NCBI GenBank assembly: GCA_937975525.1
Contig: CALJUJ010000388.1
Span: forward strand, 1-7,200
Direction: 5' to 3'
DNA from: an uncultured bacterium
GTDB taxonomy: Bacteria > Desulfobacterota > Binatia > HRBIN30
Length of the DNA stretch: 7,200 nucleotides
Positions 1-5,264 of the stretch are shown here, one piece after another. The notes under the pieces were generated by a model, which was not told where the DNA came from, ran no database searches, and saw nothing but the letters and a program-made list of their open reading frames with translations. Position 1 is the first letter of the stretch; every line of letters starts with the position of its first letter. A program made the position numbers and the translations under genes.

Positions 1-31
1 TGCTTGGCGGGCGTGCGTGCAGACTAGGGTT

Positions 32-54
32 CCCCCTCCTTACCAAGGAGGGGG
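32..54. repeat. Perfect 10-bp palindrome with 3-nt loop in the leader region
   Basis: CCCCCTCCTT (32-41) and AAGGAGGGGG (45-54) are perfect inverted copies around the loop ACC. No T-run follows on either strand, so it is not a classical intrinsic terminator, although it could still end transcription of a gene left of the window. The left arm and loop contain CCTCCTTA, identical to the usual 16S rRNA 3'-end anti-Shine-Dalgarno sequence, and the right arm contains AAGGAGG. An alternative pairing joins TCCCCCT (31-37) to AGGGGGA (57-63). CTAGGG occurs on both sides (24-29 and 55-60). From memory, similar palindromes are dispersed in many bacterial genomes; that was not checked. Confidence 0.6.
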
Positions 55-70
55 CTAGGGGGAGGTAGAA

Positions 71-172
71 ATGGGGTACGGAGCGGGCACATGGTTAACA
101 CGGGACGGCCACGGGAGGTTGCCGGATGCCGGCGACGGTTTCCGTTCCAATCCGGGCCATCCTGTGGAATGA
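71..172 (+). CDS. Possible 33-codon leader ORF (weak call)
   Basis: An ATG at 71 follows GGGGGAGG (58-65) at 5-nt spacing and opens a frame of 33 codons ending in TGA at 170-172, 30 nt before the lipoprotein start. The predicted peptide begins MGYGAGTWL and is glycine-rich and hydrophilic, with no signal peptide, membrane segment or amino-acid run typical of an attenuator leader peptide. The purine-rich stretch may simply be the right flank of the neighbouring palindrome, which would make the ribosome-binding site accidental. A short open frame of this size is common by chance in GC-rich DNA. I recognise no homologue. Confidence 0.18.
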   Translation: MGYGAGTWLTRDGHGRLPDAGDGFRSNPGHPVE

Positions 173-189
173 AGCGAGGATTCCGCCGC

Positions 190-199
190 GGAGAAGGAG
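190..199 (+). promoter_or_regulatory. Ribosome binding site of the cohesin-like lipoprotein gene
   Basis: The sequence GGAGAAGGAG lies just before the ATG at 203. GGAG (190-193) ends 9 nt before the start and AAGGAG (194-199) ends 3 nt before it, so the first copy has the better spacing. This supports the ATG at 203, which also begins directly at a signal peptide. I see no convincing -35/-10 pair in 60-185. Confidence 0.6.
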
Positions 200-202
200 C
201 CG

Positions 203-2230
203 ATGACCGTGATTCGCCTGCTCGCCCCGATTCTGCTCGCCAGCCTCGTCGTCGCCACGGGTTGCGATAGCTCCAGCGTCAGTCGGCCGCCCGAGCCGAC
301 GCCCAGCGCCACGGTCACACGCTCGCCGACGACGGCGCCGACCGCCACGCGCACGTTCCCGATCGCACCGACCTTCACGCCGCAGCCGACCAATACGCTG
401 CCGGCCCTGTTCACCCCCTCGTCGACGCCGACGGCCACCGCGACGCGCCCGCCGGCGACGGCGACGGTGACCGCGACCGCGACCAGCGTGCGCACGCCGA
501 CGCCGACCCCGACCGGCGCCCGCGTCGACGTCAGCCGCTCCTTCGTCAGCGACGCCAACGTCGCGCTCGTCGACGTGACCCTGGCCACCGGCGGCCGTTC
601 CGTCGGTGGCATGCAGAACGACCTGCTGTTCGACAACACCGTCCTGGCGCTGCCCGCCGCGTCGCGTTGCCGCATCAACCCGGCCATCGGCGACCGCTTG
701 CCGAACTGCGAGGAGGACCCGGAGAACATCACCGAGCCCTGTAAGACCCTCGCTCGCAGCGTGGTCCAATGCGGCTCCATCCCACAGCCCGATGGTTGCC
801 CCGACGGCGCGCGCGCCAACACCAGCCGCTTCCGCGGGATCATCGCCGCGACGGCTGTGCCCAACGACGTGCCGATCCCGAGCTCCGTGCTCTACACCTG
901 CGAGTTCGACGTCATCGATCGCGGCCGCCTGCCGCAGGCGGTGCTCAACCGGAATCTGGTCGTCGCCGATCCTTCCGGTGTCCGACTCGAGGACTTCGCC
1001 GCCGGCGACGGCCTGGTCACGATTTCCGCGCGCGTCGCGGCCACCGCGATCCAGGGCGCCAACGAGCTGCTGATCTTCGCCGAGGACACCGTCGGCTTTC
1101 CGAGCTCGGGATCGCTGCAGGTCCTCGGGCAAGTCGTCGGCTTCAACCGCACCGGCGCGCGCCTGTCGCTGTTCGAGCCGCTGGCGCAGCTGGTCCCGGC
1201 CGATACGGTCGTCTGGCTCGCGGCCGCGGCGACGCCGCCGACGGCGACGCGGACGGCGACCTCGGTGCCGACGTCGACACCGACGCTCGTTCCGCCGACG
1301 TCGACCGCTACGTCGGCGCCGACCGCGATCACGCCGGTGGCTCCGACGGCGACAGCGACGCGCACGGTCACGCCCGCGGTCACGGCGACTCCGAGCCATT
1401 CACCCACCTCGACCTCGACGCCTCCGGCGACGGCGACGTCCACGGCGACTTCGCCGCCGACGCAGACGCCGAGCCCCACGCTCTCGCCGGTGCCGCCGAC
1501 CCAGACGGCGAGCCCGACGGTCTCGCCGGTGCCTTCGTCGACGGCTACGGTCGCTCCAGCCACCGAGACGCCGACGCTCGTGGCGACCGCGACGGCGAGC
1601 GCGGTGCCGACGTCGACAGCGACGCCGTCGGTCACGGCGACCCCGACCGGTACGCGAACTCGCACGCCGACCACGACGGCGACCGCGACCGCCACGGCGA
1701 CGCCCGGCGAGACGCCGGCGGCGATCATCGCGGTCGGCAGCGCGGCGGCGTCGGCCGGGCAGGTGGTGATCGACGTCACCCTCGATCCGCTGTCGGCGAA
1801 CGTCGGTGGCGTGCAGAACGACATTCTCTTCGACAACTCGGTCGTCAGCCTGTCCGGAGCCTCGCGCTGCCGCATCAACCCGGCGATCGGCGACCGCCTC
1901 GAGAACTGCGAAGAGGATCCCGAGTTCATCACCGAGCCGTGCAAGACGCTCAGCCGCCTGCTCGTGCAGTGCGGTGGCGACCCGCAGCCGAACGGCTGCC
2001 CGGCCGGCAGCGACGCCACGGTCAGTCGCTTCCGCGGCATCATCGGCGCCACCGCGGTTCCGAACGCGAATGCGATCCCCGGGGGCGTGCTCTACACGTG
2101 CACCTTCGTCGTCGTCGATGCGGGCGGTCTAACGTCGCTGTTGCAGACGACCAAGGTCGTCGGCTCGGATCCGTTCGGCGAGCGCATCGAGCCTGCGGTC
2201 GGTACCGACGGCATGGCGCTCCCGGAGTGA
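203..2230 (+). CDS. Exported lipoprotein with two six-cysteine cohesin-like domains and Thr/Pro linkers
   Basis: The 675-residue protein starts with a lipoprotein signal peptide (residues 1-20, lipobox ATG-C21); Asp22 would mean inner-membrane retention under the E. coli rule. A Thr/Pro/Ala linker spans about 28-105. Domain 1 (about 107-273) and domain 2 (about 507-672) are cohesin-like: beta-rich, with the motif VGG-x-QND-x-LFDN near the front and VLYTC late. Each has six cysteines at matching positions (156, 169, 180, 190, 199, 233 and the same plus 400), which suggests three disulfides in an oxidising compartment. Residues 279-340 form a small beta-type module with GFPSSGSLQV. A second Thr/Pro linker covers about 343-506. 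Cohesins bind dockerins in cellulosomes, but cohesin-like modules also occur in non-cellulosomal surface proteins; no dockerin or catalytic domain is visible, so the partner is unknown. A binding or scaffold role is inference. It converges on the glycosylase gene with a 6-bp gap. Confidence 0.85.
   Translation: MTVIRLLAPILLASLVVATGCDSSSVSRPPEPTPSATVTRSPTTAPTATRTFPIAPTFTPQPTNTLPALFTPSSTPTATATRPPATATVTATATSVRTPTPTPTGARVDVSRSFVSDANVALVDVTLATGGRSVGGMQNDLLFDNTVLALPAASRCRINPAIGDRLPNCEEDPENITEPCKTLARSVVQCGSIPQPDGCPDGARANTSRFRGIIAATAVPNDVPIPSSVLYTCEFDVIDRGRLPQAVLNRNLVVADPSGVRLEDFAAGDGLVTISARVAATAIQGANELLIFAEDTVGFPSSGSLQVLGQVVGFNRTGARLSLFEPLAQLVPADTVVWLAAAATPPTATRTATSVPTSTPTLVPPTSTATSAPTAITPVAPTATATRTVTPAVTATPSHSPTSTSTPPATATSTATSPPTQTPSPTLSPVPPTQTASPTVSPVPSSTATVAPATETPTLVATATASAVPTSTATPSVTATPTGTRTRTPTTTATATATATPGETPAAIIAVGSAAASAGQVVIDVTLDPLSANVGGVQNDILFDNSVVSLSGASRCRINPAIGDRLENCEEDPEFITEPCKTLSRLLVQCGGDPQPNGCPAGSDATVSRFRGIIGATAVPNANAIPGGVLYTCTFVVVDAGGLTSLLQTTKVVGSDPFGERIEPAVGTDGMALPE
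287..517 (+). repeat. Low-complexity Thr/Pro-coding DNA, first linker
   Basis: Residues 29-105 of the lipoprotein are almost only Thr, Pro, Ala, Ser, Val and Arg, encoded by runs of CCG, ACG and GCG codons. Such linkers are normally extended and flexible, here holding domain 1 away from the membrane anchor. The skewed codons also keep several other frames open; those frames are not genes. Confidence 0.8.
521..1021 (+). repeat. Cohesin-like domain coding repeat, copy 1
   Basis: This encodes residues 107-273 of the lipoprotein. Residues 134-233 align without gaps to 534-633, with 74 of 100 positions identical by hand count. The strongest block is ASRCRINPAIGDRL, found in both copies. The nucleotide offset between copies is exactly 1200 bp, with short perfect matches such as TGCCGCATCAACCCGGC. 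Confidence 0.85.
1037..1222 (+). other. Small beta module between domain 1 and linker 2
   Basis: Residues 279-340 of the lipoprotein are not Thr/Pro-rich and are not repeated after domain 2. The pattern GFPSSGSLQVLGQVVGF, then alternating hydrophobic residues to VVWLA, resembles the short beta motif seen in phage-stalk-like and surface proteins, in which FPSSG leads into a strand and an 'I-G-x-E-x-I-x-Y'-like strand. The assignment is by eye only. Confidence 0.4.
1229..1720 (+). repeat. Low-complexity Thr/Pro-coding DNA, second linker, with a 39-bp tandem repeat
   Basis: Residues 343-506 of the lipoprotein form a linker of about 164 residues, twice the length of the first. Inside it, 1457-1495 and 1496-1534 are a 39-bp imperfect tandem duplication encoding PTQTPSPTLSPVP and PTQTASPTVSPVP. 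The rest is built from short CCGACG/GCGACG-type units, which can change length by slippage, so linker length may vary between strains. Confidence 0.75.
1721..2218 (+). repeat. Cohesin-like domain coding repeat, copy 2
   Basis: This encodes residues 507-672 of the lipoprotein, the C-terminal cohesin-like domain. All six cysteines of copy 1 are conserved at identical spacing (556, 569, 580, 590, 599, 633). The protein ends only three residues after the domain, so there is no C-terminal anchor or sorting signal. Confidence 0.85.
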
Positions 2231-2236
2231 GCTCGG

Positions 2237-3088
2237 CTAGACGCGACGCCAATCGACGATCGACGTGCCACGCGCGTCGGGCTGGCAGCGGGGACAGAAG
2301 ATCGCGTCATCGGCGCGGACGCGCGCTTTGCGCAGCTTGTTGTTGCACCGCGGGCACGGTGCGCCGGCACGGCCGCGCACGTTGAGGAAGTCGCGTACCT
2401 TCTCGTCGATGGCGGGGCGCCGCTCGGCGACCACGGCGCATGCGTGGCGTAGGACGGCGACGATCGCGTCGCGCAGGCGATCGAGGGCGTCCGCGTCGAG
2501 ACGCCGCACCATCGTCTTCGGGTGGATCCCGGCGGTCCACAGAATCTCGTCGGCGTAGGCGTTGCCGATGGCGTCGAGAGCGCTCTTGTCGAGAAGAAAC
2601 ACCTTGACCTGATCGCGCCGGCGCGCGGCGAGCTCGTGGAAGCGTGCGCGGGTGAAGCCCGGGCCGAGCACGTCGACGCCGACGTGGGCGAGGCCGGGTG
2701 CCTTGGCATGGTCGCCGCGCGCGAGCACGTACACCTTCCCCATCTGCACGTCGTCGCGGTAGCGGAGCTCGCGACCGTCGTCGAGGCCGAAGGCGACGGC
2801 TATGTCGGCGCGCGTACGCGCCGTGGCCGGCGCCAGCTCGAAGCGTCCGGCGAGCATCGGCGCGACGGCGATCTCGATCTCCGGTTCGCCACCGAGCGCG
2901 AAGAGGACGAAGTGGCCGCGGCGCGTGACGCCGTTGATGGTTCGGCCGACGAGCAGCGTTTCGGGCGTGCCAGCGACGGCCAGGCGCATCACGACCGGCT
3001 TGCGTACACGCACCGCTGCGATGCCGCGGCCGCGGAGCTCGCGGTCGAGGATGGGGGCGACGTAGTCGAGCTCGGGACGTTCGGGCAT
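2237..3088 (-). CDS. Divergent Fpg/Nei-family DNA glycosylase
   Basis: The 283-residue protein has the family plan: N-terminal MPERPE, giving the Pro nucleophile and Glu after Met removal; a central helix-two-turn-helix region with AIGNAYADEILWTAGIHP; and a C-terminal zinc finger CPRC-x16-CPRC followed by Q. Family members excise damaged bases and cleave the DNA backbone at the site. Length matches E. coli Fpg (269). The start is fixed by the need for Pro at position 2. Aligned by eye with E. coli Fpg, Lys57 is His (TRRGHF), the Met73 region reads APMLAGRF, the Arg108/Phe110 loop reads DDVQMG, and zinc-finger Arg258 is Asp (ADDAIFC). It therefore belongs to a divergent subfamily and its substrate should not be assumed to be 8-oxoguanine. 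No Shine-Dalgarno is visible; the bases before ATG are pyrimidine-rich. Confidence 0.9.
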   Translation of the reverse strand: MPERPELDYVAPILDRELRGRGIAAVRVRKPVVMRLAVAGTPETLLVGRTINGVTRRGHFVLFALGGEPEIEIAVAPMLAGRFELAPATARTRADIAVAFGLDDGRELRYRDDVQMGKVYVLARGDHAKAPGLAHVGVDVLGPGFTRARFHELAARRRDQVKVFLLDKSALDAIGNAYADEILWTAGIHPKTMVRRLDADALDRLRDAIVAVLRHACAVVAERRPAIDEKVRDFLNVRGRAGAPCPRCNNKLRKARVRADDAIFCPRCQPDARGTSIVDWRRV

Positions 3089-3108
3089 GAGGAGGTCCGC
3101 TCGGGCGA

Positions 3109-3137
3109 ACTGTAGTCGGGACGCCCACGCCGGCCAA
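3109..3137 (-). promoter_or_regulatory. Candidate sigma70-type promoter for the glycosylase gene
   Basis: Read on the minus strand, TTGGCC (3137-3132) and TACAGT (3114-3109) are separated by exactly 17 nt. Each matches the TTGACA/TATAAT consensus at four of six positions. The predicted start of transcription would fall about 15 nt before the ATG at 3088, giving a very short leader, which suits the lack of a Shine-Dalgarno sequence. Chance matches of this quality occur, so this is only a candidate. Confidence 0.3.
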
Positions 3138-3171
3138 ACTGCTGGCGTCGACTCGATCTCCATCGGGATCG

Positions 3172-3239
3172 ACGGGGACAGACCCCATGGCCGCGCAGCG
3201 GCCCGCCGGGTGCATTCGCACCATGGCGACCGTCCCCGT
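3172..3239. repeat. 68-bp compound palindrome (REP-like?) in the divergent intergenic region
   Basis: Two 19-nt arms, 3172-3190 and 3221-3239, are inverted copies with 16 of 19 matches, both containing CCATGG and GGGGAC/GTCCCC. The interior holds GGTGC-ATTC-GCACC (3209-3222), a perfect 5-bp hairpin whose last two bases fall in the right arm, and CGG-cccg-CCG. The left arm itself contains the palindrome GGGGACAGACCCC. Just outside, TCGATC (3153-3158) and GATCGA (3167-3172) form another hairpin. Such nested palindromes between divergent genes resemble REP/BIME elements; whether other copies exist in the genome cannot be seen here. Confidence 0.45.
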
Positions 3240-3334
3240 TCGGTTCGCTTGCCTGCTCCGAGGTCGAGCCGAGGCCCGACCCGCGAGCACCCGCCTCTTG
3301 CGGCGGCGCGTGGATTGCGCGAAACGTCGCGCAC

Positions 3335-4666
3335 ATGCGCCGTTCCCCGCAGGTCTCCACCGTGCGTCGCATCGTCGACGAGTTTCCCTCGTATCGGGAG
3401 TTCGTCGACGCCGCGCTCTTCGATCCGCTGTGGGGCTACTATTCCACCGGCCGGGTTCGCTTCGGCGATGCCGGCCACTACGAGACCTATCCGGACGCGA
3501 TGTCGCCGCTGTTCGGCGAGATGATCGCCGGCTACGCGTTCAAGGTGTGGAAGCGCCTCGGCGAGCCGCCGGTCTTCGAGGTCGCCGAGATCGGAGCCGG
3601 GAACGGCCAGCTCTGCATCGACGTGGTGGCGCAAGTCGTTCGACGTGCCTCGCGCGCGCAGCCCTGGCGGCGCTTTGCGGAGGCGTTCCACTACCGCATC
3701 CTCGAGCGGAGCCCGGCCCTGATCGAGCGCCAGCGGCAGCAGCTGCGCGGCGCGGACGATCGCGTCGTGTGGACGCGCTGCGATCTATCGACGAGCCGAC
3801 CGCGACGGTTGCCGTTTGCGCCGGCCGGTTTGATCATCGCCAACGAGGTGCTCGACTGCCTCGCGCACCAGAAGGTCGTCGCCAACCCGGGCGAGGCGCC
3901 GAACGCGGTCTTCGTGGTGCCTACGGTAGCGGCCGGTATCCGCGCGCGCACGGTCGACCTGCCCGGGGTTCAGGGCGCGGCGCTGACGCGCTCGGAGTTC
4001 GACGAGTTCATGGCGGATCCCGAGCTCTCCGAAGCGGTGCGTTTCGAGGAGCGCCAGGTTCCCGTATCGGCGATCCCCGGGCTGGAGACGCACTTGCACG
4101 CATACTGCCCCGAGCTGTTCGCGGAGGGGTTCGTCTTTCCGCCGTATTTCGCCTGCCCGCAGGTGGAGGCGATGATGCGCAACAGCGCCGGCCTCTACGA
4201 TCACGCGGAAGCGCTGTGGATCGACTACGGCCACGAGCGCCGCTTCCACATCGAGGCGCCGGAGGAGGACCGCGTCTTCGCCGGGCCGCCGGGGTCCGAA
4301 CGCAGCCCGTACGATGCGCCCGGTTGGGACGACATCACGTTCATGGTCGACTTCACCACCGCCGCAGGGGCGGCACGAGCCGCCGGCTGGGAAGTCGTCG
4401 ACCTTTCGCCCCAGGCGGACCTCGCCCGCCGCGCCGGCGTCGATCTCGACCAGAAGGCGCGCGAGCGCATCGTCGCCCAACGCGGGCTCAAGTTCCTGCT
4501 GTCGCTGACCGGGGTCGACCCGGAGCGGGTCTGGCGGCGCGGTGCGGTGACGTGGCGGCGGGGGCGTCGCCGGGGACGCACCGTGCGCGACGATGCGCAG
4601 CGGGTGATCGACGAATTTCTCGGCAAGCCGCGCAGCAACTTCAAGCTCTTGTCGCTGCGGCGCTGA
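3335..4666 (+). CDS. MidA/NDUFAF7-type SAM-dependent methyltransferase (COG1565, DUF185)
   Basis: The 443-residue protein is a class I methyltransferase. The N-terminus has the family hallmark ALFDPLWGYY (27-36) and a following SPLFGE (57-62); the SAM-binding motif I is EIGAGNGQL (85-93). NEVLDCL (170-176) matches the family's NE-x-x-DALP region, WIDYGH (295-300) its DYG motif and DDITFMVDF (332-340) its D-I-T-x-x-VDF motif. The mitochondrial member NDUFAF7 methylates an arginine of complex I subunit NDUFS2; the bacterial substrate is not established. Length is normal. The ATG at 3335 lacks a clear Shine-Dalgarno; an in-frame GTG at 3362, preceded by AGG, would remove nine residues and is equally possible. 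It is the first gene of the same-strand cluster. Confidence 0.88.
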   Translation: MRRSPQVSTVRRIVDEFPSYREFVDAALFDPLWGYYSTGRVRFGDAGHYETYPDAMSPLFGEMIAGYAFKVWKRLGEPPVFEVAEIGAGNGQLCIDVVAQVVRRASRAQPWRRFAEAFHYRILERSPALIERQRQQLRGADDRVVWTRCDLSTSRPRRLPFAPAGLIIANEVLDCLAHQKVVANPGEAPNAVFVVPTVAAGIRARTVDLPGVQGAALTRSEFDEFMADPELSEAVRFEERQVPVSAIPGLETHLHAYCPELFAEGFVFPPYFACPQVEAMMRNSAGLYDHAEALWIDYGHERRFHIEAPEEDRVFAGPPGSERSPYDAPGWDDITFMVDFTTAAGAARAAGWEVVDLSPQADLARRAGVDLDQKARERIVAQRGLKFLLSLTGVDPERVWRRGAVTWRRGRRRGRTVRDDAQRVIDEFLGKPRSNFKLLSLRR

Positions 4667-4715
4667 GTCGGGCTGGGCACGCGCCGTTCGGTTCGGCTAG
4701 GCTCGGGTTCGGGCA

Positions 4716-4720
4716 GGAGG
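4716..4720 (+). promoter_or_regulatory. Ribosome binding site of the VOC gene
   Basis: GGAGG lies 5 nt before the ATG at 4726 and fixes that start. The same reading frame stays open upstream for about 1.5 kb through the methyltransferase gene, so the ribosome-binding site and the family N-terminus MGYHHTAF are what define the true beginning. Confidence 0.75.
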
Positions 4721-4725
4721 CTCCG

Positions 4726-5250
4726 ATGGGATATCACCACACGGCATTCGCGACCCGCGACCTCGCGGCGACGCACGACTTCTACACCCGCGCGATGGGG
4801 TTCGAGCTCGCCAAGGTCGTCACCGGCCCGGCCCCCGAAGGCGGCTGGTCGAAGCACGTCTTCTACGAGACCGGCATCGACGAGTACATCGCGTTCTGGG
4901 AGTTGCATGGGCTCGCCATCCCGTACACGTGGTCGCCTGCGATCTCGACGGGCATGGGCTTGCCCGGTTGGGTGAATCATCTCGCCTTCAAGGCGACGGA
5001 CGTCGACGACCTCGAGGCGCGCAAGCAGCGCTGGCTCGACCACGGCTTCGGCGTCCTCCAGGTCGACCACGGCTTCTGCCGATCGATCTACACCAACGAC
5101 CCGAACGGAATCCTCGTCGAGTTCTGCACCACCACGCAGCCCCTGGGCGAGGCCGACCGCGAAGAAGCGTTGCGGCTGCTTCACGACGACGCACCGCCGT
5201 TGGAGGACTCGCCGACCGCCGAGTACTTCGAGCCCCCGCGGCGCCGTTGA
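4726..5250 (+). CDS. VOC-superfamily metalloprotein (glyoxalase/dioxygenase-like)
   Basis: The 174-residue protein contains two beta-alpha-beta-beta-beta modules typical of the vicinal oxygen chelate fold. The first opens with GYHHTAFATRDLAATHDFY, the second with WVNHLAFKATDVDDLEA. Likely metal ligands are His5, Glu59, His85 and Glu132, the glyoxalase-I-like H/E/H/E set. The motif NDPNGILVEF (124-133) is the usual last-strand signature. Residues from about 138 form a charged, acidic tail outside the fold. Members include glyoxalases, ring-cleavage dioxygenases, epimerases and resistance proteins, and the sequence alone does not choose between them. It sits 59 bp after the methyltransferase and 14 bp before the glycosyltransferase, probably in one transcript. 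Confidence 0.87.
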   Translation: MGYHHTAFATRDLAATHDFYTRAMGFELAKVVTGPAPEGGWSKHVFYETGIDEYIAFWELHGLAIPYTWSPAISTGMGLPGWVNHLAFKATDVDDLEARKQRWLDHGFGVLQVDHGFCRSIYTNDPNGILVEFCTTTQPLGEADREEALRLLHDDAPPLEDSPTAEYFEPPRRR

Positions 5251-5264
5251 GCCACGGGTCGCGC

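Noticed and set aside
95..1399. Minus-strand open frame of 434 codons rich in Arg
   Set aside because: Arg/Gly-rich composition without any motif is typical of antisense frames in GC-rich DNA, and it overlaps the well-supported lipoprotein gene.
1229..1720. CRISPR-like or minisatellite array
   Set aside because: The repetitive DNA is in frame throughout, codes for a Thr/Pro linker, and has no regular repeat-spacer pattern.
892..2052. Long minus-strand open frame of 386 codons with Val/Gly/Ala repeats opposite the lipoprotein gene
   Set aside because: It is the mirror of Thr/Pro codon runs on the plus strand. It has no signal peptide or domain, while the plus-strand frame has a lipobox, a ribosome-binding site and conserved domains.
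2225..2260. Terminator between the convergent lipoprotein and glycosylase genes
   Set aside because: The gap is 6 bp, and I found neither a stable hairpin nor a T-run on either strand.
769..2385. Plus-strand open frame of 538 codons shifted relative to the lipoprotein
   Set aside because: The Asp/Arg/Gly/His-rich translation is a frame shadow of the repetitive linker and also runs into the convergent glycosylase gene.
3089..3691. N-terminal extension of the glycosylase upstream of the ATG at 3088
   Set aside because: Fpg/Nei enzymes need Pro directly after the initiator Met as the nucleophile, and the extension is low-complexity sequence overlapping the palindrome and the methyltransferase gene.
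4684..4695. 12-mer CCGTTCGGTTCG shared with 3236-3247
   Set aside because: It is a single short, GC-rich repeat with no symmetry or consistent distance to gene starts, so chance is the simplest explanation.
3187..4725. Upstream extension of the VOC frame to an ATG at 3187, giving a 687-residue protein
   Set aside because: The extra residues are Arg/Ala-rich noise overlapping the methyltransferase gene in another frame. GGAGG before 4726 and the family N-terminus place the start at 4726.
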